From contig NZ_JAOVZB010000005.1 of assembly GCF_025716875.1 (NCBI RefSeq), positions 248,001-312,000 on the forward strand: a stretch of DNA of 64,000 bases, written 5' to 3'. The stretch is from Marinomonas sargassi. Lineage in GTDB: Bacteria; Pseudomonadota; Gammaproteobacteria; Pseudomonadales; Marinomonadaceae. The notes below the pieces were generated by a model. That model had not been told where the DNA came from, made no database searches, and saw only the letters and a program-made list of their open reading frames with translations. The translations under genes were made by a program, and so were the position numbers. Below, piece after piece: positions 42,431-51,573 of the stretch (the first letter of the stretch is position 1; each line of letters begins with the position of its first letter).

Positions 42431-43036
42431 ATGCTCACTATGACAAAAAAGACAACTTCAACTCCGCACCATCACGGTAACCTTAGGGAAGCACTAATCA
42501 ATGCCGGTTTAGAGCTGCTAGAAACAGGTGGAGCACAAGCCCTCACCTTAAGAAAATGTGCCGCGCTGGCTGGGGTTTCCCATGCAGCACCTGCCAATCA
42601 CTTCAATGGTCTAGTCAGTTTAAAAGTCGCTATCATGGCGCGTGGACATTTGCTGTTTGCCGAAACCATGCGACAAGCCAGTAGCCAAGCAGAGTCATGC
42701 CCTAGAACACAACTAATCGCTATTTGTGAGGGCTATATTCGCTTTGCGAGAACACATAAAACATTGTTTAACCTAATGTTCCAATTTGACTGTATTGATT
42801 TGGAGGGGGTTGATGACGCTTCCAAAAACGAGAAGCGCAAAGCGGGCGAAGAGTCTTACGGTATTTTAAAAAAAGCGTGTCTACCATTCGAGCATAATGG
42901 TGGCAATTCTCTCAATACAGAAACCATGGTGTGGTCATTAGTACATGGCTATGCGATGTTATTCGCTAATGAGGGAGCTAGCAAACGGGCCATTCCGAGT
43001 TTTTCAGAAATTTTACCCAATCTCCCCCTTAAGTAA
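42431..43036 (+). CDS. TetR-family transcriptional repressor
   Basis: A 201-aa regulator. HTH: HHGNLREALINAGLELLETGG, then LTLRKCAALAGVSHAAPANHF; the C-terminal ligand domain ends with a helix rich in Lys. The HHG-NLR start recurs in one TetR subgroup. GAGAG lies before the ATG. It is divergent from the DUF2306 gene and the two identical palindromes are very likely its operators, giving autoregulation. Inducer unknown. Confidence 0.92.
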   Translation: MLTMTKKTTSTPHHHGNLREALINAGLELLETGGAQALTLRKCAALAGVSHAAPANHFNGLVSLKVAIMARGHLLFAETMRQASSQAESCPRTQLIAICEGYIRFARTHKTLFNLMFQFDCIDLEGVDDASKNEKRKAGEESYGILKKACLPFEHNGGNSLNTETMVWSLVHGYAMLFANEGASKRAIPSFSEILPNLPLK

Positions 43037-43080
43037 GCCTGTTCTTTGTGAACAAGCTTACTAGGCATAATTTCAAAAAA

Positions 43081-44667
43081 TTATATAAGCAAAGTTCCTA
43101 CTAAGCCTGCAATAACAGCATATGCAACCATAGGGAGAATGGTCTTTTTGATAATATAGCCCTCTTGATTCGCTATCCCCAAGATAGTGGAGACTGCAAT
43201 GATATTGTTGATACATACCATGTTACCCATAGAAGCACCGACAGACTGCAAGGCTAATATTGTCGTCACTGGCAACCCTACTTGCTCTGCAATGCTGTAT
43301 TGAATCCCTCCAAAAGTGAGGTTAGAAACTGTCGCTGAACCGGAGAAAAAGCTACCCAGTGCGCCTAACAAAGAAGCAAAATAGGACCAACTACTTCCCG
43401 TGATACTTGAGAATGCGTTTGCGATAAGAAAAATTGGTGATTGATCTCCCCCCTGCATCATAAAATTCACCATAATCAGGGCGCCAGCCAGTGAAATCAT
43501 AGGCGTTTTTATGCGTTGCCCTGTATCTAAAAAAGCGGCTGCCACTTGTTTTCTAGACATTTTTAGCAGTGGAATAGCTATTATTACCACCAATAAAAAA
43601 GGAATAATGGCAGGCACATATAAAGTTTTATATGACCAACTAACATCAGTTTGAAATATATTATTTATGGATAAAATGAGAGACTGACTCACACTAAAAT
43701 ATGTACCGCCAATATCAACGCCAAACACAATATTATCTTTTAATAATAAGCCTTTGATTCCCAGTTGATTAATTCTTGTAACGATTAAAATCAGAATTAA
43801 TAAAATCAAAGGAAATAAGGCAACCAACAATTTTCCTAGTTCTACCTTCTCGTTTGTTAATTTACTATTTTCTACGGCACTTAAACCAATACCCTTGTTT
43901 GCCAGTAGGACACTGACTATTAAGCCAATCGCCCCTCCTAATAACGCAGGAAATTCGTAATTGAATTGAGCCAAGCACCAGTAGGGTAATGTACAAGAAA
44001 GAATACTCAGAAGTATGTAACCTAGGTTAGGTTTAATAAGCGACCAACTAACCACAAACCTCAAAGCCAAAATAGGGATAATGAAACCAGCAACCGCATT
44101 AATAAAAGCGCTTTGACTAGATATAGAAAGGAGCGTGTCGTTATCTAGATTCAATACATCGTAACCAAACCACAGAGGGGTACCAACAGCCCCAAAAGAC
44201 ACAGGGACTGAGTTCATAATCAAAGCTAAGATTGCTACCTGAATGGGTTTAAACCCTAAACCGACCAGTATTGGCGCAGCTATGGCCGCTGGCGTCCCAA
44301 AACCTGAGGCTCCTTCCAGCATAAAAGCAAATGCCCAACCAATAATCATCAATTGTGCTACGGAGTTATTACTAATAGATTCAAGCCAACTGGCTATCAC
44401 ATTCTCCGCACCCGATATAGCCAGCACTCTGTTTAGTAATATAGCGCCTGCTACTATCGAAATAGGCGTTAAAACAGACAGAACGCCAGCAACAGTGTTT
44501 GCCATTAATAATTGAATATCAGAGTAAAAGTAGAAGATTTGTATTAGGCCAGTTAGCAAGGCAACAAAAGGTAAAGCAATATGAGAAGGCCAAGCCTGCT
44601 TTTTAGTCATCACGATAATAAGTAAGAAAATAGGGAAGGCAGAAATAATGGTATCCAACAAGGCCAT
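43081..44667 (-). CDS. L-lactate permease (LctP/LldP family)
   Basis: A 528-aa inner-membrane permease with about 12-14 helices. Hallmarks of the lactate permease family are ISIVAGAILLNRVLAISGAE, FMLEGASGFGTPAAIAAPIL, VPVSFGAVGTPLWFG and LGSFFSGSATVSNLTFGGIQ. It would import L-lactate (and possibly glycolate) with protons. No lactate dehydrogenase gene lies nearby. ATG 44667 opens the coding frame; the ribosome-binding site is weak. Identity as LldP itself is not certain because the family also has glycolate permease GlcA. Confidence 0.9.
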   Translation of the reverse strand: MALLDTIISAFPIFLLIIVMTKKQAWPSHIALPFVALLTGLIQIFYFYSDIQLLMANTVAGVLSVLTPISIVAGAILLNRVLAISGAENVIASWLESISNNSVAQLMIIGWAFAFMLEGASGFGTPAAIAAPILVGLGFKPIQVAILALIMNSVPVSFGAVGTPLWFGYDVLNLDNDTLLSISSQSAFINAVAGFIIPILALRFVVSWSLIKPNLGYILLSILSCTLPYWCLAQFNYEFPALLGGAIGLIVSVLLANKGIGLSAVENSKLTNEKVELGKLLVALFPLILLILILIVTRINQLGIKGLLLKDNIVFGVDIGGTYFSVSQSLILSINNIFQTDVSWSYKTLYVPAIIPFLLVVIIAIPLLKMSRKQVAAAFLDTGQRIKTPMISLAGALIMVNFMMQGGDQSPIFLIANAFSSITGSSWSYFASLLGALGSFFSGSATVSNLTFGGIQYSIAEQVGLPVTTILALQSVGASMGNMVCINNIIAVSTILGIANQEGYIIKKTILPMVAYAVIAGLVGTLLI

Positions 44668-45072
44668 TCTGGTGCTTATCCTTTCACAACATCAACTAAA
44701 ATAATTACTGCTATCAGGTTACCAATAACGACAATAGGTCAGATATAAGATTTAATTTTTTTTGACGCATTCATAACATAGATCAATTTTTTAGAAAATT
44801 CGGCGATAAAATAGGCATTTTTTTCATCGTTATTTCGTTGTTTATGGGCTCCAAAAAAGGCAGAATAAGTTATAACACGTGAGATTTTGTAACCTTAATG
44901 AGTTACTTTTTACATAAACACTCATAAAGCCGTAAAAGCAAATATGTGATAGGCTGTTTATAAGACTAATATCCTAAAGAAGACTTGAAAGGTAAGCGCC
45001 CTCTGTAATGCTTATCGTAAGCCCCAAAGAAGTGTTAATTCATAAACCAGACAGAATGGCACTAAGGACATT
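44668..45072. other. Divergent intergenic region, 405 bp
   Basis: Separates the lactate permease and GGDEF-EAL genes. It is AT-rich and holds their promoters. No clear operator, hairpin or small ORF seen. Confidence 0.5.
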
Positions 45073-47181
45073 ATGCACTTACCCTTAGAACTTCAAAGAG
45101 ACAAGTTTTTCCGCCTCCGACTCATCACTATATGTGTTTGTGTCGCCGTTGTTGTTTCTGCAATTTATGTTGTTGTCACTTATCGTTTATCTGCTGACCT
45201 TGGAATCAAATCCGAATTAGACTCCCTTCATAAGCAAGCTATGCTATTCCACGCAGAGGTACTTCATGCGGAGCAAGGTTTCAGTCACGGTGATACTCAT
45301 GACGATGCTAATATGCGCTTGACTGAACTGGCTGAACTGATTTATTTGGATGGTCGCGTCGCTCCCAAACGTCGTTATATGGAAGCCTTTGGTGGAGACG
45401 TAAGCTGGTCTTTGCAACAAAACATACCATTTAGATACATCACAGCTATAAAAGACACTGTTGAAAAAGTAACGCAGAAAAAACAAAGTTTAGATGGTAG
45501 CAGTCAAACCGATTCTACAGACCGCACAGACCACACAGACCACACAGACCACACAGACCACACAGACCACAGCCATTCAAGCATGCCGCATTTGATGATC
45601 AATGGCAGTGAAGAAATCGACGGACAGTATTTTCTATGGCAGCTTGTAAAAGGAGACAATTACACTGTCTTTTTTATTGAGGTATCACAGAGCTTAGAAA
45701 ACTCATTAGTTTTCATTATAAATCGCTTAATTATTACCTCTATTTTGGTATTAGGGATCGCTATTTGGTTAGCTGCCATGCTCTCTGCTTGGGTAGGGAA
45801 AAAAGTAAAAAGTAAGAATGAGTCTCTAAGAAGGCTCGCTGGACACGATCACCTCACAGGCCTCCCAAATCGACTTTATTTAACTGGCACTATGAAAAAT
45901 GTCATGCCAGAAAAACCAATCATCAAGAAAACCAGCGAAGATCAGATATTTAGCGAAGTGGAACCAAAACCAACAATAAACGGTTGTTTATTTGTTATCG
46001 ACTTAGATAAGTTCAAAGAAGTTAATGATGCTTTCGGCCACTCGGCTGGCGACCATTTGCTAATAAAAGTATCTTCTCGCCTTCTTGCCTCGATAGACCC
46101 TAAATATACTCTAGCTCGAGTTGGTGGCGATGAATTTATTATTTGGGCGCCTCATCTCCCGCTAGAACAGTCAATCCCCCTAGCGAAGGAGTTGGTGGCT
46201 GTATGTAACGAGCCCGTCATGATCAACCAACTCGCCGTTAATACTGGTGCTAGTATTGGTATTGCCCATTACCCAAACCATGCGACTAACATTGAGTCCT
46301 TAATACTCTGTGCCGATGTCGCCATGTATGATGCAAAACAAAATCATAGTGGTTGGAGTGTATTTAATGTTAGAGACGCCAACACGAATAGGGAAAGGTT
46401 GCGTTTGCGAGCGGATCTGGTCGACGCCTTCGAGCAGCGTCAAATTAAGCTGTACTATCAGCCTAAGGTGCAGCTATCTGATGGCAAAGTAATTGGTGTT
46501 GAAGGGTTAGCCCGTTGGCATCATCCAACGGATGGCGTTCTACAACCGGGTAGTTTTATCGACTTAATTGAGCAAAGTGGCTATGTTCAAGAATTTGGTC
46601 GCTACATTATAAAAACAGCCATTAAGCAATTGGCTGAGTGGCAAGAACAAAGTATCTATACCTCTATTGCCATTAACTTATCGCCATACAATCTATTAGA
46701 CTTAGGGCTATTAAATTTCACTCTTGCCTTGTTAGACAAGTACGATATAAGCCCTTCTCTACTGGAAATTGAGCTTGTTGAATCTTCTACTAATATGAAC
46801 CTTGAACAAATCTCAACCCAGCTTAAAAAGTTCCGCGAAGCCGGAATTAAACTCGCTATAGATGATTTTGGTACAGGTATGAGCTCTCTATCCTATGTAA
46901 GTTCACTCAATGTTCATATGATAAAAGTAGACCGTTCTTTTGTTGACAATGTTGACCTAGATGCCAAAAAACAGGCCGTTATCACAACAGCTATTACTCT
47001 AGCGAAGTCTTTTAAAACGAAACTTTTGGCTGAGGGAATAGAAAGCCAAGCCCAAGTTGAATTGCTCATTGAGATGGGCTGTTTATATGGACAAGGATAT
47101 CATTACGGTAGACCTATTCCTGCTGAAGAAATGGCAAATTTGCTCCACTTAAAACAACCACTTCCTTACTCAGAAAACTAA
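45073..47181 (+). CDS. GGDEF-EAL cyclic-di-GMP enzyme with His/Asp repeat in the periplasmic domain
   Basis: A 702-aa inner-membrane protein. Membrane helices at about 18-36 and 225-248 bracket a periplasmic domain of about 190 residues that ends in a run of THD repeats (residues about 149-166) and HSHSS. Then follow a GGDEF domain with intact GGDEF at 351-355 and an EAL domain. In the EAL domain the first motif reads EGLARW rather than EALxRW, but the other catalytic residues (IAINLSP, ELVESS, IDDFG, KVDRSF, AEGIES, GYHYGRP) are kept. It may cleave cyclic di-GMP; cyclase activity is also possible. AAGGAC precedes the ATG. Confidence 0.92.
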   Translation: MHLPLELQRDKFFRLRLITICVCVAVVVSAIYVVVTYRLSADLGIKSELDSLHKQAMLFHAEVLHAEQGFSHGDTHDDANMRLTELAELIYLDGRVAPKRRYMEAFGGDVSWSLQQNIPFRYITAIKDTVEKVTQKKQSLDGSSQTDSTDRTDHTDHTDHTDHTDHSHSSMPHLMINGSEEIDGQYFLWQLVKGDNYTVFFIEVSQSLENSLVFIINRLIITSILVLGIAIWLAAMLSAWVGKKVKSKNESLRRLAGHDHLTGLPNRLYLTGTMKNVMPEKPIIKKTSEDQIFSEVEPKPTINGCLFVIDLDKFKEVNDAFGHSAGDHLLIKVSSRLLASIDPKYTLARVGGDEFIIWAPHLPLEQSIPLAKELVAVCNEPVMINQLAVNTGASIGIAHYPNHATNIESLILCADVAMYDAKQNHSGWSVFNVRDANTNRERLRLRADLVDAFEQRQIKLYYQPKVQLSDGKVIGVEGLARWHHPTDGVLQPGSFIDLIEQSGYVQEFGRYIIKTAIKQLAEWQEQSIYTSIAINLSPYNLLDLGLLNFTLALLDKYDISPSLLEIELVESSTNMNLEQISTQLKKFREAGIKLAIDDFGTGMSSLSYVSSLNVHMIKVDRSFVDNVDLDAKKQAVITTAITLAKSFKTKLLAEGIESQAQVELLIEMGCLYGQGYHYGRPIPAEEMANLLHLKQPLPYSEN
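45518..45571 (+). repeat. 9-bp coding tandem repeat (six units)
   Basis: CAGACCGCA once, then CAGACCACA five times, head to tail, coding Thr-Asp-His (first unit has Arg). Such runs gain or lose whole codon units by slippage, so the encoded tract length may vary between strains. Confidence 0.9.
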
Positions 47182-47240
47182 GCCATATTGATCTTTATGA
47201 ATGCTTCTAGGAAGTCATTTCGAAATTCATCTCAAGTCAA

Positions 47241-47280
47241 ATATAAGGCGCACAGTATTAATCTACCGTGAGCCTTATAT
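47241..47280. terminator. Possible bidirectional terminator between GGDEF-EAL and GST genes
   Basis: ATATAAGGC pairs with GCCTTATAT, with CAC/GTG extending the stem. AT-rich, weak, in a convergent gap. Confidence 0.5.
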
Positions 47281-47297
47281 TATGAAACTATAGTACC

Positions 47298-48152
47298 CTA
47301 TTCGCCCTTTAAAGCTTGATCAATATCTTGCGCTGAATGACGCTCAGCTAAAGCAACATCCCCCCAAGATCGATTCACTATGCGTCCACGCTGAACTGCA
47401 GGGCGCTCTTCAATGGCCTTTGCCCAACGCACCACATGGGTATAACTGGCTACATCTAGGAACTCTGCTGCATCGTACAAATTCCCCAACACTAGGTTGC
47501 CGTACCAAGGCCAAATGGCAATATCAGCAATGGAGTATTCGTCTCCAGCAAAATATGTGTGGCTCGCAAGGTGCTTATCCAGTACATCCAACTCACGCTT
47601 TACCTCCATAGCAAAACGATCAATTGGATACTGCATTTTAGTCGGTGCATAGGCATAAAAATGGCCAAAACCACCTCCTAGATAAGGAGCAGAACCCATT
47701 TGCCAAAACAGCCAGTTTCGACATTCTGTTTTCGCTAAATGAGTGGTTGGAATTAGGGCGTCAAATTTTTCCGCAAGATATTGAAGGATTGACCCTGATT
47801 CAAATACCCGAGTAGGTGGAGTTGTACTGTTATCCATAAGAGCGGGTATTTTCGAATTTGGATTAACTTCTACAAAGCCAGAAGAAAACTGGTCACCTTC
47901 ACCGATATTAATTAAGTAAGCATCATACTCAGCACCCTTTATACCCAGTGCCAGCAGCTCTTCCAACATGATGGTGACCTTCTGACCATTAGGTGTCGCA
48001 AGCGAATGGAGCTGTAACGAATGCTCACCTACATCAAGCTGTTTATCATGCGTTGCTCCTGATATTGGGCGATTGGTACTTGCGAACTTGCCGCCATTAT
48101 CGGATTCCCATTTCCATACTTTAGGTGGTACATAAGTGTGCTCTGAACTCAT
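47298..48152 (-). CDS. yghU: Glutathione S-transferase, YghU type
   Basis: A 284-aa cytosolic GST with the extended N-terminus of YghU. MSSEHTYVPPKVWKW and NRPISGATHDKQL match E. coli YghU closely, and so do TPNGQKVTIMLEELLALG, PNSKIPAL, GGGFGHFY and FLD near the end. This group binds glutathione disulfide and shows disulfide-bond reductase activity. I chose ATG 48152 (GGAG ten bases upstream). ATG at 48173 and 48164 lie upstream but are poorly placed. Confidence 0.92.
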   Translation of the reverse strand: MSSEHTYVPPKVWKWESDNGGKFASTNRPISGATHDKQLDVGEHSLQLHSLATPNGQKVTIMLEELLALGIKGAEYDAYLINIGEGDQFSSGFVEVNPNSKIPALMDNSTTPPTRVFESGSILQYLAEKFDALIPTTHLAKTECRNWLFWQMGSAPYLGGGFGHFYAYAPTKMQYPIDRFAMEVKRELDVLDKHLASHTYFAGDEYSIADIAIWPWYGNLVLGNLYDAAEFLDVASYTHVVRWAKAIEERPAVQRGRIVNRSWGDVALAERHSAQDIDQALKGE

Positions 48153-48309
48153 TGCTTTCTCCATAAATACCATTCATTGTAAGAAATCTATGCTGCTTCA
48201 CGTCTAACATTTAAACATTGATGATTCAGCGGCGTATTTTTCAATTAAGAATCAAAATATTAATCGCTTTATCATAACGACAATCGAACCACCCAAAAAA
48301 GGACATAAG

Positions 48310-48939
48310 ATGAAAGTTCAATTCGGTTTACTTAAAAGCACTTTAGGTGCAGTTGCTATGATCGGCGGTATTGCTATCACCAATACAATTCAAGCAGCTC
48401 CCCAAACAATGATTGTAGCAGGCGGATGCTTCTGGTGTGTTGAGTCCGATTTTGAAAAGGTAGAGGGTGTGACGAAAGCGGTTTCTGGGTATATTGGTGG
48501 ACACCTTGATAACCCAACTTATAAACAAGTTGCCCGCGGTAAAACAGGCCACTTTGAAGCTGTAGAAATTACTTTTGATGATGAAGTGGTTTCTCTCGAT
48601 ACCCTAGCTCACTACTTTTGGAGAACCATCGACCCTACCGATGCTTATGGGCAATTCTGCGACAAAGGAGCACCCTACAAAACCGCTATGTTTTATCAGG
48701 ATGAAGCCCAAAAATCTGTTTTTGAAGCGTCTCTGGCAGAGGCAAACGAAACCAAGCCTTTCAAAGCAGACATAGTAACGGAAATATTACCTGCCGATAC
48801 CTTCTACCTCGCTGAGGAATACCATCAAGACTATTACAAAAAAAGCCCTGTACGGTATGGCTTTTATCGATCAAGCTGTCGACGTGACAGTCGTATAGAG
48901 AGCTTATGGGGAAGTGTTGCAAGCAAAGAACATCATTAA
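48310..48939 (+). CDS. msrA: Exported peptide methionine sulfoxide reductase A
   Basis: Reduces methionine-S-sulfoxide in proteins. The 209-aa product has a 30-residue signal peptide (IQAAPQT) and the active-site GCFWCVE with Cys40 and Cys43. YIGGHLDNPTYKQVARGKTGH and AEEYHQDY are as in the family. The C-terminal region has further Cys (SSC). Export is unusual for MsrA, which is mostly cytosolic except in fused MsrAB proteins; an exported reductant system must feed it. AAGGACA precedes the ATG. Confidence 0.93.
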   Translation: MKVQFGLLKSTLGAVAMIGGIAITNTIQAAPQTMIVAGGCFWCVESDFEKVEGVTKAVSGYIGGHLDNPTYKQVARGKTGHFEAVEITFDDEVVSLDTLAHYFWRTIDPTDAYGQFCDKGAPYKTAMFYQDEAQKSVFEASLAEANETKPFKADIVTEILPADTFYLAEEYHQDYYKKSPVRYGFYRSSCRRDSRIESLWGSVASKEHH

Positions 48940-48954
48940 GCTCACGCCCTGACG

Positions 48955-48988
48955 GATTAAGTGCCTTAAAGTTTCTAGGCACTTAATC
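48955..48988. terminator. Hairpin after msrA
   Basis: GATTAAGTGCCT and AGGCACTTAATC form a perfect 12-bp stem with a ten-base loop. No T-run follows, so efficiency is unclear. Confidence 0.6.
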
Positions 48989-49064
48989 ACTGACCCAGTT
49001 AGTGACTTTGACGATATGTTTTTAAGCCTCTAAGATAATCAAACTTCTTATTGAGGCCGTAACT

Positions 49065-49802
49065 ATGAACCCTATTCTTGACGCTCAACAAACTCATACA
49101 TCCATTCGACAATACACCAATAAAGCTATTGATGAAGACTTATTAAGAAAGCTAATCCAATGTGCACAAGGCGCAGCTTCATCAAGTTTCATCCAAGCTT
49201 ACTCAATAGTACAAGTCACCAACACAGAAAATAGACAGCAAATTGCAGAACTCTCTGGCGGACAGAAATGGGTAGAAACATCAGCAGAATTCTTAGTAAT
49301 TTGTGCCGACCTCACACGTGTTGAGCAATGTAGTCTACAGCAGGGCTTAGGCCCACTTGAGGGTAATACAGAGCATTTTATCGCTGCCACAACAGATGCA
49401 ACTTTTATGGCACAAAATCTGATGCTTGGAGCGGAGTCTGTCGGCCTTGGAGCCGTCTTTATTGGCGGTATTCGTAATGACCCAGCTCAGGTATCAGAAC
49501 TCCTCAATTTACCAGACCAAGTTTTCCCGATTTTTGGTTTATGTTTAGGCTACCCTGACGCAGAACCAGAAATAAAACCTCGCTTACCGATAGATGCTAT
49601 TCTTCACAAAGACCGTTATGATACTTCCAGCTGCATAAAGGATATATCTGACTACGATGCTCAAATGCAAAGCTATTATCAAAGTCGTGACAGTAATCAT
49701 AAAAGCAGTAACTGGTCTATTCAGACAGCCAACGCCGTACAAAAGAAGAAACGTGAGCACATGCTCCCCTTTCTCCAAAAGCGTGGCTTTTTGAAATGTT
49801 AA
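49065..49802 (+). CDS. Oxygen-insensitive NADPH nitroreductase (NfsA/FRP-like)
   Basis: A 245-aa flavoprotein. It has the nitroreductase fold with HTSIRQYTN (Arg contact to FMN) near residue 13, AASSSFIQAYSIVQV, AQNLMLGAESVGLGAVFIGG and GLCLGYPD. The length and pattern match the NfsA/Frp branch that reduces nitroaromatics, quinones and flavins. The C-terminus is basic (KKKREHMLPFLQKRGF), as in NfsA. Lies within a group of redox genes but has its own promoter. Natural substrate not known. Confidence 0.9.
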   Translation: MNPILDAQQTHTSIRQYTNKAIDEDLLRKLIQCAQGAASSSFIQAYSIVQVTNTENRQQIAELSGGQKWVETSAEFLVICADLTRVEQCSLQQGLGPLEGNTEHFIAATTDATFMAQNLMLGAESVGLGAVFIGGIRNDPAQVSELLNLPDQVFPIFGLCLGYPDAEPEIKPRLPIDAILHKDRYDTSSCIKDISDYDAQMQSYYQSRDSNHKSSNWSIQTANAVQKKKREHMLPFLQKRGFLKC

Positions 49803-49862
49803 CGGCTTCAAAAGGCTGACGACCTCACCGCAAAAATAAACCCTTAACTAGAGAGAGAAACT

Positions 49863-50387
49863 ATGATAAATCAAGTACCTAACGTTACTTTTAAGACTCG
49901 TGTTCGCAACGAAGCTTTAGGTGGACCAAATCCGTTTGAATGGAAAGACGTTACTACTGATGATCTATTCAAAGGAAAGAAAGTTGTCGTATTTTCTTTA
50001 CCTGGTGCATTCACACCGACTTGTTCAACATCCCACCTTCCTCGCTATGAAGAACTATACAGTGAGTTTCAAGCGCAAGGTGTTGATGCCGTAATTTGTT
50101 TATCCGTAAACGATGCGTTTGTTATGTTCCAGTGGGGCAAAAGCCAAGATGCAAAAAATGTATTCTTGCTTCCTGATGGTAACGGTGATTTCACTCGTCA
50201 AATGGGTATGTTAGTGAAAAAAGACAACCTAGGTTTTGGCATGCGTAGCTGGCGTTACAGTATGTTTGTTGAAGATGGCAGCATCACTAAAATGTTCTCT
50301 GAAGCTGGCTACCAAGACGACGCTCCAAGTGACCCATTTGAAGTATCCGATGCAGACACTATGCTAGATTACTTAAAATCTCGCTAA
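49863..50387 (+). CDS. Peroxiredoxin (Prx5-type)
   Basis: A 174-aa thiol peroxidase. The peroxidatic Cys54 is in the motif [20 protein letters not shown], and a further Cys79 lies in [22 protein letters not shown] and [14 protein letters not shown] fit the Prx5/hybrid group that uses glutaredoxin and glutathione. No glutaredoxin domain is fused here. It reduces peroxides in the cytosol. GAGAGAG precedes the ATG and a strong terminator follows at 50419. Confidence 0.93.
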   Translation: MINQVPNVTFKTRVRNEALGGPNPFEWKDVTTDDLFKGKKVVVFSLPGAFTPTCSTSHLPRYEELYSEFQAQGVDAVICLSVNDAFVMFQWGKSQDAKNVFLLPDGNGDFTRQMGMLVKKDNLGFGMRSWRYSMFVEDGSITKMFSEAGYQDDAPSDPFEVSDADTMLDYLKSR

Positions 50388-50418
50388 GATAAGCGGTTTT
50401 TTAGTATTACTGAAAAAA

Positions 50419-50448
50419 GCGGTGGATTTTAATCCTCCGCTTTTTTAA
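50419..50448 (+). terminator. Terminator after peroxiredoxin gene
   Basis: GCGGTGGAT-TTTA-ATCCTCCGC, then TTTTTTAATTTTT. Confidence 0.9.
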
Positions 50449-50623
50449 TTTTTCATAGCCGTCTAAATATCTTCTACTCTAAATAATTACTACTTCCATT
50501 CAAAGTTTCAAAATTATATCCCCACTAAGACTAGATTTTATTTTTCCCATTATTATATGATAAAACGGAATTTACTCTTTAATAGCACAGCATCACGCTA
50601 GATATTAAACGCTAGGGATATTA

Positions 50624-51568
50624 ATGAACTCCTTTATAAAAACGACTGCTGTTTGGCTAATTGCTATTTTGACCGCCAATAGCTATGCAGAGGAATTAAA
50701 ACTTGGAACAGCTCGTGAGGGTGGATCTTATTTCTCTATGGGGAATACCATTGCGGAGCTCGTAGAAAAATACAGCCGAGAAGATACAAGCATTCTCACT
50801 GTTACAACAGCTGGTAGTGAACAAAACTTACACCTTCTGAGCAGTGAAAATATAGACTTGGCGCTGACCAATACGGATTTAGCGACTCTTGCCATTGCAG
50901 GTAAAGGCCCTTATCGAGGCCATCAGGTAGATGTTCAAGCGATAGCGACTTTACACCCAAGCGTGTTGCATATCGTTGTATTAAAAGACAGTAAAATCCA
51001 CACTATAAATGACTTCAAAGGAAAAAAAGTCGCCGTTGGACCTTCTGGAGGTGGGACATTAGATCTACTCAACTTCCTGTTCTCTCTACACGATATTTCC
51101 TTACGCTATATGTCACCTAGGTATTTATCTTACGCATCAGGGTTAAGCCAATTAAAAGATGGTTGGGTGGACATCGCATTTTTGTCTTCAGGTTACCCAG
51201 CAGACGCCATGCCTGAAAAGCTTGAAGAACAAGGCATGAGGCTAATTCCATTAACACAAGAAACCTTTACCAAGATGCAAGAAAAACAGCATCCTGCTTA
51301 CAAGGTAATGACCATTCCTAAAAATGTCTATCAGACAAGCAGTGACATCCCGACTATAGGCATTAATAACGTTCTGGTCACTACGGAAGAAACATCGCCT
51401 GAGGCTGTTGAAGACATATTACACTCGATATTTGATCACTTTTATGAGTTCACCCAGCGTAACAAGCATGCAGCTCAAATTTCGCTCAAAGAAAGCCTAG
51501 AGTTGACAATGCCATTGCATGAAGGTGCGAAACAATACTTTGATAAGCTTGGTATAAAAGCAGAATAG
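50624..51568 (+). CDS. TAXI-family TRAP transporter substrate-binding protein
   Basis: A 314-aa periplasmic receptor. Signal peptide (residues 1-22, NSYAEEL) and the TAXI-type body: LGTAREGGSYFSMGNTIAEL, VTTAGSEQNLHLLSSENIDLALT and KGKKVAVGPSGGGTLDLLN. TAXI proteins bind glutamate, succinate or other dicarboxylates for TRAP permeases. No TRAP membrane components are next to it, so it is an orphan receptor or uses a permease elsewhere. Converges on the cytochrome b561 gene (5 bp gap). Confidence 0.9.
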   Translation: MNSFIKTTAVWLIAILTANSYAEELKLGTAREGGSYFSMGNTIAELVEKYSREDTSILTVTTAGSEQNLHLLSSENIDLALTNTDLATLAIAGKGPYRGHQVDVQAIATLHPSVLHIVVLKDSKIHTINDFKGKKVAVGPSGGGTLDLLNFLFSLHDISLRYMSPRYLSYASGLSQLKDGWVDIAFLSSGYPADAMPEKLEEQGMRLIPLTQETFTKMQEKQHPAYKVMTIPKNVYQTSSDIPTIGINNVLVTTEETSPEAVEDILHSIFDHFYEFTQRNKHAAQISLKESLELTMPLHEGAKQYFDKLGIKAE

Positions 51569-51573
51569 GCCAT

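Noticed and set aside
45518..45571. CRISPR-like repeat
   Set aside because: The units are 9 bp, contiguous, in frame inside a coding region and without spacers.
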